From Lithospermum erythrorhizon (lineage: Eukaryota; Streptophyta; Magnoliopsida; Boraginales; Boraginaceae), in contig JADFUC010002051.1 of assembly GCA_019722365.1 (NCBI GenBank), positions 186,001 through 250,000 on the forward strand: DNA of 64,000 nucleotides, read 5' to 3'. Both the position numbers and the translations under genes were made by a program. Below are positions 13,423-25,690 of the stretch, piece by piece. The stretch's first letter is position 1, and each line of letters begins with the position of its first letter. The notes below the pieces were generated by a model. That model was not told where the DNA came from, did not search any database, and worked only from the letters and a program-made list of their open reading frames with translations.

Positions 13423-13659
13423 ATATTTCCTCCAATTTATTTTAATTAATTTTTTCATATAAATCTAAATAAATCTTAATTTTCACTATTTTTAACTATA
13501 ATATTAAAAAATTAAAAATTAATATTATGAAAGTATTTTAAAAGAAGAATCCAAATATATAAATTTTATATTTGTTAGAATAAGGAATAATTAGTAATTA
13601 ATAGTTAAAGTTTAATTTTTAAAAAGTCAAACGACAATTAAAATGAATTAAAAGAGTAA
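13423..13659. mobile_element. MITE-like element of the same family (copy B)
   Basis: The left end is tttcctccaatttattttaa. The right end, reverse complemented, is actcttttaattcatttta. The element is about 235 bp, close to the roughly 215 bp of copy A. The sequence aaaaagtcaaacgacaatta at 13621-13640 is the reverse complement of the block inside copy A's left end. No coding capacity is seen. Confidence 0.5.
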
Positions 13660-14292
13660 TATTTATATTTGACTTTTTGGATAATTAACCTTTCTATCTC
13701 ATAACACTTCATATACATTTCTTCATTTATTTCATCCTTCTTTTCAATTCCATATCCTTCCAAATTATTAACCCCAAACATTTGCATATTCCTTTCCCAC
13801 AATCTTTAACTTTGCATCTCTATATGGTCATTACTAAATACTAATGCTTTTGTTTTCTTCTAAAATTACATTGCATGTATTCAATTTTACTACTCCGTAT
13901 GATTTAATTTAAAACATCATTACATTTGTCACCAACTCAGCCAAGGATCGCCACCTACTAAATGTATTCCATACACGGCCAAATACACACAAGGCCAATA
14001 TACTCAAATGGTGCTACTGAAAATTGACAGGAGAAAGTAAAAATTTACTACTGCATGCTTCTCTATTGATTTGGACTACTTTCATGTGTCATACACTCAT
14101 ACACCACGAAGTCATTGGGAAGATAATGATACCCCCCTGCACATGCAAGAATAAGTCGAGCATATTTACAAATATACGCAAAAGTTAGTATTGCAAGAAC
14201 CCGAACTCGATGTCTAGTTATTATTACTATTATCCTAGGATCAGCTAAACAAACCTATTTTTAATATACCTGTACCCGGAGTAAATACAATT
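13660..14292. other. AT-rich spacer
   Basis: No gene or repeat is recognised in these 630 bases. Confidence 0.3.
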
Positions 14293-14640
14293 CACTATGT
14301 GTCGGCGGTCACCGACGCATCTCGGTCTGCTGGCTGCCGGCAGTCATTTCCGCAGTCATTTGTTTTTCATGCCGCTTTAATTGATTTTGTGGGCTACGTG
14401 GCTCGTACCACGTCGCTAAATTTCTGCATTCTTTTTGCATCGTTTTTAATTTTGAAAATTAAATGTAAAATAAGTTATTAACGACGCCAATGTTCTACAT
14501 AAAAAAACCATAACTTTTTTACTTTTTCCGCAAAAATTTACACCCCCCTTCAACCCTCCTAACCGACGCCACCCTCCTCCCCCCTCCTAATCGACTTTTC
14601 GTAGTTGCTTCTTTTATTTTTTTTCATTTTTTTTTCGGCT
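14293..14640 (+). mobile_element. CACTA (En/Spm) transposon terminus and subterminal GTCGG/CCGACG repeats
   Basis: The segment begins CACTATGTGTCGGCGGTC at 14293, matching the CACTA terminus followed by the GC-rich GTCGG/CCGACGC subterminal motifs common in plant CACTA elements. Further motifs are ccgacgcatc near 14310, acgacgccaatg near 14482 and aaccgacgccacc near 14561. It probably forms the left end of the disrupted CACTA block that resumes after the inserted LTR element at 23.9 kb. The matching TAGTG end was not found, so the assignment of ends is inferred. Confidence 0.6.
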
Positions 14641-15460
14641 TATTTTAATTACTTGTCAGAGTATTTAGTTATTTGTTGTTATAATTATTTGTTTAATTTA
14701 ATTATTTAATTTAATTTAATTAGTTTAAATATAATTTGCAAATAATTATGCATTTTTAATTTGTTTAATTAGATTAATTATGAATTTAATTCGTTCTTTA
14801 ATTAGTTTAATTCAAGCTTCTATTTTAATTTGTTAATTTGTTTAGTTATAAGTTTAATTCATTTCTTTTTAATTCAATTTTATTCGCTTTTAATTTTGTT
14901 TAATTATAATTATTCTTTAATTTGGTTTTATTAGTTAGATTTAATTGTGTTAATTGGGAATTGATTGAAGCTGTGTTTAATTGATTGAATTGCAATTAAA
15001 TTCATTGTTAAATTTAATTGAATTGAGAGTTTGAATTAGATTTTATTTGAATTAGATTTGAGTTTCAAGAAATTGATCGGATTGATTTGAATCGAATTAT
15101 GTTTAATCGGAAATTGATCGAGTTGTGTTTAATCGATTGAATCGGGTAATTGAATTTGTTTAATTGAATTTCTGTTATTAAGAATTTAATTGAATCAATT
15201 GAGTTTGAATTAGATTGACTTTGAATTGAAGTTGATTTTGAATTCGATTTGAATTGAATTGAAGCTCAATTAGATTTGAGTTCAATTGGGACGAATTGAA
15301 TTTGAATTGGAATTAATTTTGAATCATATCTGGAAGTCCGACCGAGTTTGAAAATTAGATTGAATTGAGTCTTTCGAATTCAGATCGAATTCGAGTTTGG
15401 AATTGGGGACGAATTGGATTTAATTGAGTTTGAACTTTGGAACGTTAGGTTTCTTATGGC
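14641..15460. repeat. Low-complexity TTAATT/GAATT tract
   Basis: About 800 bases consist almost wholly of variants of ttaatt, which grade rightwards into gaattgaatttgaattg-type words. There is no long exact period; it is a diverged simple-sequence tract. It sits between the CACTA terminus and the LTR element. No gene is present. Confidence 0.75.
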
Positions 15461-15806
15461 TCCCTCAAGGTGGAAGCATTCTGGGCGGCTAAGCACGATA
15501 CATACGGAGTGACAAATGAGCCGGGTAGTGGACGGGTCGGGCCGGGAGTTTCAGGGTACTATTCGACTCATTATGCAGCCTACCATGTGCCCTTCCTATT
15601 AATACGCAGTTACCCTTACCGAGTCGGTGATCTATATTCCGCGAAAGCACATCGCGAATACCCATCGATTCATCAATGACGCCCCGGGCCCGTAGAGTAT
15701 CGACGCCGGCGAGAGTAGGCCAAGATCAATCGTCATTAATACCGGTTTGCGTTGCAGCCCATACGACATGATCGGGCGAGGATGTTGACGCCACAAATAA
15801 GCCGAT

Positions 15807-16771
15807 TGCCGGGAAATCAATGAGAATTGATTCCGCTTTTATTATGCCCGCTGGTGACAATCATAGTATCAATTCATTTACCGGGTTGGTTAAATGGCGA
15901 CATCGGAACTTAGTGTTCACCTTAGTAATCAGACATATTACTAGTTCGGGTTCTCATGATAATTTAAGGGGTTACAGCCGATTGCCAGATCTTACTATTA
16001 ATCGTTATAATAATAGTAATCGTCAATTATTATTATTATACCAACTTACTATTATCTCCGAGCCTGGCGTCACACACATACAATGACGTTGGATTATATT
16101 TCATGTATGAAATTAACCATTTAAATCGGTGAGTTACTCAGAACGTAACCCAATATTTCAATTGGGATTTTACATTGATAATGTAAAATAGAATTGATGA
16201 ACCCTAATTAATTAATTAGTCAATTGAATTAATTCGGAGAAGTTAGTTGAGCTCCTCGTTAGTAACTCGTTAGTTACTATTAACAACAACGCTGCTAGTA
16301 TTTGACTTACTTAACGTAAGCTAGTTTAAATTTAACGAATTTACCATTAACTAATTTCTACAGCTTTTGCTCGACATATATAATCAAACCTATTAGGTTT
16401 TTCAACATAAGTTTTTTTCATGAAATGAAACAAAATGAAAGCCTCCATTTCTCTCCATTTGGCCGAAAATATCAAGGGAAGAATTGAAAATTCTTCTCTT
16501 GATTTTTCATCCAAATCAACCCACGTAGACCAACCTCTCTCCTCGTGTGCAAACTAACTAGAAAGTACCACATTTGAAGTGCTCAAATTTGGAATTCAAA
16601 GGAGGCTCTGTGAAATAACGAGCCGGAGCAGACTTCCTCGCCGGCATCACCGTAAGTGCTCGCTATTCGGCAATTGTTAATTATGTGTTTTAGATTAATT
16701 TATATCATTGAGGATCTCGGGATGTATGAATTTGGTGTTTATCATAAATGAAATTCATACTAGATTCTAAA
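15807..16771 (+). mobile_element. Left LTR of an LTR retrotransposon
   Basis: A segment of about 965 bp starting TGCCGGGAAATCAATG is repeated directly at 22887-23866. Shared blocks include ttactagttcgggtt, gggattttacattgataatg, gaaccctaattaatta, catcaccgtaagtgctcgc and gaaattcatactagattcta. The repeat runs from a TG to ...ttctaa. Just downstream (16775-16792) tggcctcgtgtgagccta resembles a damaged initiator-Met primer-binding site (TGGTATCAGAGCC), as expected inside a left LTR. The two copies differ by many small indels, so the element is old or the sequence is noisy. No target-site duplication is evident. Confidence 0.8.
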
Positions 16772-19700
16772 TAGTGGCCTCGTGTGAGCCTACCTAAGTT
16801 TGATATATTTTTATCTTAATTTGATTGTGTGTCGACATAACAAGTAGTTAATCTTTGACATTTTCACGATTTATATATTCAATCGATGAATATATAATAT
16901 GAAAAAATCAATCCATTTTATATATTTCACATGGCCGAATCATCACTTCATGTATTGATTTTGATGAGGATTTGAAGTTTATTTAATTGTTTCATGAAAT
17001 GAAAGTGGATTAAAAATTGATTAATTCTGCATTTTTAATTTGAGGTAGAACCATTTCTTTTCGATTTTTACAGTGAGGTTTGGGAAATTTCATAAAAATT
17101 CATTTAACTTAAATCAAGTGTTCCTTGACCCCTTTGAGGTTCATGCCAGATTTTTTTCCATAATTGTTTGAATTTCATAAGTACTCCAAAAAATTATCAA
17201 TTTCAGATTGCTGGGTTTAATCGAAAAATGTTGCTTTTTGATAAACTACTACTTGGACGTGTTCAATAATGATATTTTTGATGTTCAAGAAAAATCCCAA
17301 ATTTTTTTTGAATTTTTAGAGCCTCCAAATCGCTTTTTACAAAAGTTGCAATTAACTGAAAATCAAAATCGAATGAATTACAAAAATCGGTCGCCGGACC
17401 AAGGGACTCTCCTCCCGGGCGCGTCCGGTGGTGGAAATGGACGCCTCCGGAGGCCGGGAGGCCGTTGTTTTGTCGCATTACAGCACCGACGCCGTGTCGG
17501 TCGTGATTGCCGGAGGCCGGCGTTTTGGTCGCTTAAGTTCGCCGTCCGCTTTTTGTAGAAAACCCTAAAATGTATTTTATGTAATTATTTTTGGTTTTAA
17601 AATTTATTGGTAATTATTACTCGGTTTTAAATGTTAAAACATAAATTTTGTCATTAAGATGATTGAATATATGTCTTGAATGGCATTAAATTTGATTATG
17701 GGTTTCCCTTTCATAATTATTTTCATTAATCGATAATTTTTAAAATATTTTCTTTCACGATACTTTTAAATTTTGAATTTTGGAGTTAATTACTTGTGAG
17801 GCAATTATTCCATGATTGAGGGTCGTATAATTATTGTAATAATTATCATTAATCATGTGGGAATATATTTAAAATTCAGTACCTTTTACATTAATTGATA
17901 CTCAATTGTAAACGACGGTAATTAATTAGTCAATTATGAACACATTTAATCTCATTTCATTTAATATATATGACATTAAGTGCATTTATTTGTTTTAATG
18001 TTTTGCCCATATATATTGTTATGAAATGGAAAGGAGTATTTAGATATGACCCAGTTTAATTTATTTATTTACGGTCTGCGTATCGGGAAATATCAGGAAC
18101 GACTACCGAGTCGACATTTCTTTTGTTATTGTGCCTTTACCCATGCCCCCTCGCTACCGCCTCCAGTTTCGGCTAGAGTAGTATGTACTAACGTGGTGGC
18201 ATTGAAGATGCGATTTCCACATGACGGCACTTCGTGAGAACTCGGCGCTTCAGCGGCGTCAAGACAAGACTCAGACTGCGTCGTAATAGGACTTACGTTA
18301 GCGTACCACTCAAGTAAGCCGATGTAATAGGCCCTGTGGGCTCTATCTATCTCCTTAAATGTGTGTTATTTATTTATTTTTCATGTTGCGCATGTTGCTT
18401 GAATATGTGCTATCTATGCAATGGGTTAAATAAAGTTAATAAATAATAATCTCACTAATTAAAATTTAAGCAAAGTATCGCCCAATTTTAAAATACAAGA
18501 ATCAATCGTGATCAATCGGCACACTGCGGATGCGGGCGGTGTTACAATGTTGCATTTTGATATGACAACGGATCATGCCGGGAAGTGATTTCCACTAACG
18601 CCAAGGGCTTCGATGATCACTCCAAGTAACTATTTGGTTTAATTGGTACGCTTAACCGGCTGCCTGGCATATTAAATGTGTGAAGATCCCCGTATTAAGT
18701 ATGCCAGTCGCATTACAAGAAAGTTATGTAGTCTCACAGAATCAGCGTGTTACCTACTGCGCTGATTCAAAAATGGGGTGTTTGGCAAAGGTCGCTGCCA
18801 ATCGGGCATAATAGATTTCGTACCTCGTGACATTACTTTACATAATTGGTTGATTAACCTACCATTATACTTGATCTCAAAAAGTCAGCAAGGTTGCCAT
18901 TCAACGCGAGTATAGCATCTCGATACCTTGTACATTTTGCTATGCAGATTTTCAAGACATGGGTATTATATTTACAAATTCATTTTCAGAACACGCATTG
19001 ATTGTTTTGAACTACAATCGCTTATTTTAAGTTGCATATTTCCTATTATGTTTGGCACATTAAGCTTTACCTATTTTATTCACTCATTCATTTGGGCAAA
19101 CTAAACGCATGACTTTATAATGTGAAATAAAATAGTTAAGGAGACATCCGAATGACTTGGTTGATACAAAGTGTTACAACGCGATCTTCTTCAACCATCG
19201 CACCTGGCCAGATGCTATCAGAGGATAAAAACTTTAAATACCACAAACATTTAAGACTCGATTCAATCATGTCGATACGCCAGATGAAATTTCGTCTTGG
19301 CGAACAAAGCCACACGATATGATCAAGGATAATTAATTTTGATTCACCACAAAGGTGATGACGCTAAGGAAGCTAATTAAATATGTCATATCGCTCTCTA
19401 CCACCAAACAAAGCCTTAAATGATAAATAGTTTGATCTCTTTATAACTCGATTGAAAACTATCAATGATCTTGAATGTTTTGTATCTACATTTCAGACAT
19501 TACGCGACGGGTATTTAGTTTCTTTATTATGAACATGGTTCATGAATCGCGAGGAAACAAAGCTTACGGTATGTAACCATATAAGCAAAGTTATCTATTC
19601 GGATCTCACGGCACTTCAGACAGCTTGGAGCTGAACATGGAACTATAAGTTGAAGTTAATGATTCACTTCATTATTTCGAACTTTAAAGCATGTAGTTAA

Positions 19701-20314
19701 GGATTTTAAGTAACATTTGCACTGAAATGTAGATTCGACAAATCTCATATCTCAAATAATTTTGTTGTCAAAGATGTAATGTCTTGGTCGGGCTATCGTT
19801 GTCGAGACACTAGTTTTTGACTCACATGATTTAATCATGATATGAGCCACAAGTATAACAATAATGGAAGACAAAGATACAAAGCAGTTATCGAGCCTTT
19901 GCAACGAGAGCAGGCTTAATTACATTATAAGAGCACACAGCTTTAAATCCTCCACAAGATGGTCGATTCTAAACTATTTTCTTTGCACTTGTAAGAGTAA
20001 AAAAGGGAATGTCATGTTTGACTTACACGCTTCCCCATAATGTGATTCTCGATTGGCGAAACATTACTCTCTACTCTTCTTTTTAAAAGCGACACTCAAC
20101 AACAAACGACATCATCAATACTCTACGGATAACGACTGAACGAGATTCCTCGAGCATAATCTCGAAAAAGATTAACTAAGTCAACTCTTTACCAGACTTA
20201 GCGTGAGGTTCACTAGTCTAAATTAAGTTTTATGTTTACATATTGGCTGCTAATTGTGAAAGAGAACAAGACTGGAGTATACAATCTTGGAAAGATGAAC
20301 TTAAGCCCACTTAC

Positions 20315-20343
20315 TAGACTCCCAGCGGAGTTCCGCTAGTCTA
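20315..20343. other. Short interrupted palindrome (hairpin)
   Basis: tagact-ccc-agcgga-gt-tccgct-agtcta can fold into a 12-bp stem with a 3-nt bulge and a 2-nt centre. Its role is unknown; it lies within the LTR element interior. Confidence 0.5.
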
Positions 20344-20893
20344 AATTAAGTTTGTATGTTTACATGCAAGCACTGAAGATTTGAGCCACAATGATACATC
20401 GAAAGCCGATAAGGGTGGCCGGAAAGACATACGAATACTATCAAGCTCGAGTCGGCATCATCGATATAAGTAGTATATCATCCGCTAACGGTATACCGGC
20501 CTCTATCTTAAAACGCATTGCTAAGATACGTATTCATGAATTGTGTTTTACCTAAGTTAAAACACAAAATGGATGAGATCTTCATTTCATATACCAAGAT
20601 AATTTCATTCTAACCTTAGATTTGTCATTAGTCGAGCCGATACAAGCGGTAGATCAGGTTTAACGGGCTCTAAACACAGTTAATGAAATACTGCATGTTA
20701 AGTGCTCGCTACACCTACCTTTTAAATTAATTTATTCATATTCAATCAAAGTGAGACAACTCAAGAGTTGTGTTTGATAAACAAACTTTGAACGCTCCTT
20801 TTACATAGATAGCTAGTATTTACGTCACCCAGAGTAGACATAATTTAACCTCGCATCCAAAGTTGATATTAAGTCATTTCAGCATAACCGTAT

Positions 20894-20988
20894 GAGTTCG
20901 GTATTTATTTCCATCCACTATGTTGTTGCAATTTATTGTACATGTAGCCCTACTACGAAGTACAAATAGTGGAAATAAATACGTGACT
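20894..20988. repeat. Inverted repeat
   Basis: gtatttatttccatccactat at 20901-20921 is matched in inverse by atagtggaaataaatac at 20966-20982, with a 4-nt insertion in the left arm and flanking gagt/actc also complementary. The loop is about 45 bases. It may be the relic of a small foldback insertion inside the LTR element. Confidence 0.55.
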
Positions 20989-22886
20989 CAACGTATTCAA
21001 GTGGGTCTGCAGGAGATACCAAAACCAAAGATTAACCCTTCTGCTATATCAAGTGAGCATTCACTCTCGATGCATTTAAAGCTAAAATGCATGATACAAA
21101 TGACAACATGAATAAATAATACTCCAAATAAATGACTCGAGTATCATTTAAATTAAATAAGAAGCCGAATATAATGGGCTGAGTATAAAAGTTCTTATTT
21201 TATCTTCCTGGATTGATTCATCGAGTAAGAGTTCATACTATATTACTTCTCTCGGATGGTGAATCATCGAAGTAATAAATATATTTCATTAAATGAGCAG
21301 CAATCACCGCGAACGAGCCGCTTAATCATACATTTGGTCGAGAAACTAAATAATATTAAACATATTCTACTGGGTTGACTGTGCTCATGCTTATTTCAAA
21401 CTTTCTTATCGCTTATTCCACAAGTTGTAACACGCTGGTCTACGCATATCTAAAAGAATGTTCCTAAGTAACGACCGATTTACGATACTTGACATCGTTA
21501 TTGGAACTCCACATCTCAAGCGAATGTAAAAAGCAAGTTTCTATACTACTAGAGTCTAAAGTTGTAAACTTAAGATCGAGTATAATCGGAAAGTTAAATT
21601 CTTTCACTTTGATACTTCTGATGAAAATCAATAAGAATCAAGAGCGGTTTTAACCTTGAGTTCCCCAAAAGGTTAGCGGGATGTAGAATCAAGATAAATG
21701 AAGTTTTATACACTAAATGTTGAAGAAATCTCCTACAACCTTAAAGGGTATGTGAGTGACAGATTCTTTTTGTACATTTATGAAGTCCAGCTTACATAAG
21801 TATGGAGACACATGCTATGATCAAATACATTATATATATGTGAGCTGTGTTTATTACTCCGCTTTTGTTAAGTTTAAGATGCTTCAAGTAAAAGCTCGAG
21901 GTGATTAGAAATCTATAATAGATTTAAATTCTATAAATAGATGATTCTTATCGACAACTCTTCATTGTGAGGTCTAATCCTCAGTGGCCTTAAGACACTC
22001 ACCTAGCTCGTCAAGTCTATTACATAGTAATATGATTCACCGTGACAAGGCCAAGGTCATGCTGGTTGCTTACTCACAACTACGACGTAGCATGATTCCC
22101 GTGGATCGAATTGTGAAGTTTTACTAAAGGTGGTCTACGCTGATTCGAATACGCTGTAGTAACTTTAAGAGAATAGGTAAATATAGTTATAATGGAATGG
22201 ACGCTTGTTGGATCTTCATTTGTAATCGAATGCGATATAGTAGCATTTTCACATGGATGTTGTATCTATGTTAAAAGCTATTAGCCAAGAATTTCCATAA
22301 TAGGATCGAGTCTAGTATGCTCAAGTAGTAAACTAAAAGGAAATTTGCACTCTCAAAACATTACAACTCGACTACCAATTGCTTGCGGATCGGCCTCTGG
22401 TGACTGGGATCAATACCGCTGGCTTCCATCCGGTGATCTAGAGTCGGTACGCATCGAAACGAATTCACAAGATATGGCTATCCGTGTCCTATGATATTTG
22501 TTTAGAATTTTAGGTTCGAATTTCTAGACATATTTATATATAACTATCTATGTTATACGAAGCTCTGTGATTTTGACTTATGACCTAACGCCTCGGCTCT
22601 TTAAGCCGATCATAACGGCATACGCTGGGTCACATGGCGTAGTATAACGATAGATGTTGAGTATATCGGTGGATTTATCCGCCCTTGATATAAGGCGAAA
22701 GATCTCGTGCCTTCGCTACGCTGTACTGATTGTTTAAAGTGGACGCCATAAATGCTTATTCGCCTATACCGAGTAAAGAAAGTTGTGGGCAAGCTTACAT
22801 TACGCTTGGTGGTTAGCCTTACTTACTGTGAGATCGCGGCGTGGATAAAGGAAATGTAGCAATTCCGCTCAAGCAAGAAGTTTTGT

Positions 22887-23866
22887 TGTCAGAAATCAAC
22901 GAGAATTGATTCCCTTTATTACGCCTGGCTGAGACAATCATAGATCAATTCATTTACCGGGTTGGTTAAATTTTATTTATCATCGGAACTTAGTAAGTTC
23001 ACCTTAGTAATCAGATATTACTAGTTCGGGTTCCTCATGATAATTTAAGGGTTTATGAGCGATTGCTAGATCTTACTCATTACTCGTTATAATAATAGTA
23101 ATTGGTCAATTATTATTATTATACAATTTACTATTATCTCGAGCTTCAAGGTCATGAATACACATGTTTATCGCTGGATTATATTTCATGTATGAAATTA
23201 AACTACATTTCCTAAATCGAGAGTTGATCAGAATCAACTTAATGCCTCAATTGGGATTTTACATTGATAATGTAAAAATAGAAAATGGATGAACCCTAAT
23301 TAATTAGTCAATTGAATTAATTCGATAGTTAGTTGAGCTCTTCAAGTAGTAACTTGTTAGTTACTATTAACAACGTGTTAGTATTTGATTTTACTTAAAT
23401 CTGTTTAGTTAAATTTAACGAAATGGCTCATTAACTACTGTTGGGCTTTTAGGTTTGACATATATAATCAACCCGCAGGCTTTTTCAACATAAGTTTTCA
23501 TTTCACGAATGAAAGAAAAACAAAGCCTCCACTTCCCTCCATGGCCGAAAAATATCAAAGTGAGTTAATTGAAAATTCTTCTTGGATTTTCTGCATCCAA
23601 ATTAACCCATGTTCTAGCAAACACAAATGTAGGATTCAACCCTTCGATGTGCAACCAACTGTAGGCACTACTCAAGTTGCTCAAATTGGGATTCAAAGGA
23701 GGCTTCGTGAAAAAGAATTTGTCGATAGACTTCACCGGGCATCACCGTAAGTGCTCGCTATTCATAATTGTAATTATGTATTTTAGATTAATCTATATCA
23801 TTTTGAGGATCCGGGATGTATGAATTTGGTGCTTATCACAAATGAAATTCATACTAGATTCTAACA
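22887..23866 (+). mobile_element. Right LTR of the LTR retrotransposon
   Basis: This is the direct copy of 15807-16771, starting TGTCAGAAATCAACG and ending ctagattctaaca, so it has the TG...CA form. Both LTRs keep the same order of conserved blocks, but differ at many one-to-six-base indels (for example cagatattac versus cagacatattac, and ttcaagtagtaact versus cgttagtaact). No polypurine tract of the usual form is visible just upstream (aaggaaatg lies at 22849). Confidence 0.8.
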
Positions 23867-24059
23867 CATATATAGTCCTGCAGTAGTAGCTGCTGGTACG
23901 CTACCTGATAAAGCCCAAAAGTCCTCTCATGTATCGGGAAAGGAAGTCAATAATCTTATTTGATGAAAAAGTAAGTACGTTTTATTTATTGAGTTTGTGT
24001 TATCAATATTTATATTTATCATTTGTATCTAGTCATATTTGTTTGTTTATGTTAAAGCT

Positions 24060-25086
24060 GGGTCACGGAGTTCCTAGATTCTCGGCCAGGAAAAATAAAG
24101 AAGAGAGGGAAAATTTGTGGCCACACTATTCTCGATATGGACCGGTCCTCAAGTAAGGATGCTATGGCTGGGAAGCTTGCAAGTACGCTGCTATAAAAGT
24201 TCTATGCCTTTCGACTGCGGAATTTTTACTAACTTAATTTTTGTATTTATTTCGTGGATCGATGTGAAATTCGGTGAGGGAGCATTTCATATGCCATGAT
24301 TGGGAGGCCGAGCCGGAAAGTGGGCGCGACCGCCGACAAAAAGTGGGAAAAGGTTAGCCGGGAAGCACAAGCAGATCACGGTGTGTATGATCCCCGCCAA
24401 GCCTCGGGATGCCAGGCCCCGACGGGATTCTCGGATCCAAATTGTGGATGAGTAAGTATTGCCGTACCAAAGCGATGAGCAAGTAGGCGATAGTCGTTTT
24501 ACTGAAGCCTCGCAAAGACATTCCACGGGAGCAAGTATCTCACGAGTCAAGATGATAAGTGCATAGATTTAATTGTTTTTTACTATTAAATTTGAATTTT
24601 TAATTTTTGTAAAGATTATTAACTATGTATTTTAATTTTTGTTTCGCATTTAATAAGATCAGGCCGCTATTCGTCAATCTTCGTATCGGGTCTTAACAAC
24701 AAGAAGAGGGACAAGGCGACAAACGAACCGACGGGGACTTCTACAACCCGAGACTGGAGCAGGCTTATGTAAGTTTCTATTCTTTATACGTTAAATTTTA
24801 ATTTTTAACTATAAGTAAATTTTCATTCTTATGTTTCTATAACTTGCAGGAGGAGTACGACCGCTGGTTCCGCGAGCAGTACGGGGAGGACACCCACATG
24901 CCCGCTGGACAAGACGTCATGATGCAAACTCACCAATGGCGGCAGGATTGGGAAAGTGCCGGATGCTCTTGTCGGTTATACCCTCATCACCGAGTCGCTG
25001 ATTTGATGTTGGTTCATCGCGGCAAAGCCTCGCGGCCCGCGTCATATGGAAGATATGTAGCTTATGTCAGGAAGTCGAGGCGGTGA
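24060..25086 (+). mobile_element. CACTA ORF1/TNPA-like (Transposase_24-type) remnant, probable exons
   Basis: Three GC-richer blocks separated by AT-rich intron-like DNA (about 24060-24170, 24260-24470, 24655-24770, then 24850-25086) suggest a split transposon gene. The last block follows cttgcag and reads EEYDRWFREQYGEDTH and then HQWRQDWESAGC up to a TGA at 25084-25086. The composition and the position inside CACTA DNA resemble the plant Ptta/En/Spm accessory transposase, but no decisive motif is seen. Stops in the upstream blocks show decay. It lies directly after the inserted LTR element and upstream of the TNP2 remnant. A different plant transposon ORF cannot be excluded. Confidence 0.4.
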
Positions 25087-25690
25087 ATGCGTCCTTAAGC
25101 AGTAATGAGGAAAGCAAAGCAGTGCCGCCAATGTCGGTATGAAAGAAGAGATCGCGGCCTTAAACAAATCAAGCAATCTCATGGGTAATGCTCTGTGCTT
25201 ATGGAGTGAGCCCCTCGCCGCGGCCGGTTTTCATAGCCCTGCCCTGGGCCTGTGAGCTTCAGCGCAGACTATTGGCTTCAGTCAGCAGGCTTACTCTGCA
25301 TCAACAAGATTCACTTTGCGCCTATCTTCCGACCTCGCCTTCTCGAATTCGCAGGAAGAGACTCCTCTATCCTCCCCATCTCGATACCCAACCCCCCAAC
25401 GTCTGCACTCCCCAAATACCTTAGATGTATTTTTATGGATATTTTATATTTGGTGTTTATGTTTGGATATTAGTTTAGTGGATATTATTAGATGTTATTG
25501 ATATTTTATGTTTATGTTTCTGAATATTAGTTGTTTCTTTGATATGATTCGTGCTTGTTTATGGCTATTACTTGTTTATGTTTAAAAACTCTGAAAGTGT
25601 ATAAAATAATAGATCCGCTATTTTGTAACTGCTTTACAAGCTCAAGGCCATTCCCATGTCGCTTAGTCTCGAATAACTAAAAAAAATTAC
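25087..25690. other. Spacer between CACTA ORF1-like and subterminal repeats
   Basis: The first 350 bases continue in fairly GC-rich sequence with proline-rich readings (for example PHLDTQPPNVC near 25370) that could be the decayed C-terminal part of the upstream transposon ORF. The rest is AT-rich with no signal. Confidence 0.3.

Larger units (their letters stand above)
16772..22886 (+). mobile_element. Internal region of the LTR element, no recognisable gag-pol
   Basis: The 6.1 kb between the LTRs starts with a degraded primer-binding site. It contains a GC-rich island at 17390-17560, with ggaggccgggaggccg and ccggaggccggcg, inside an otherwise AT-rich leader. From 18.4 kb on there are no long open frames, and I cannot find protease, integrase, reverse transcriptase or RNase H motifs in either strand. 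A large non-coding interior fits a LARD-type non-autonomous element, but heavy decay of a Copia-like element is equally possible. Short duplicated words occur at about 20215 and 20335 (ctagtctaaattaagttt). The 116-codon frame over the GC-rich island has no domain and is not called. Confidence 0.55.

Noticed and set aside
17208..17558. 116-codon plus-strand open frame over the GC-rich island
   Set aside because: Half is AT-rich leader and half arginine/glycine-rich reading of GC-rich DNA; no domain and no conserved start context.
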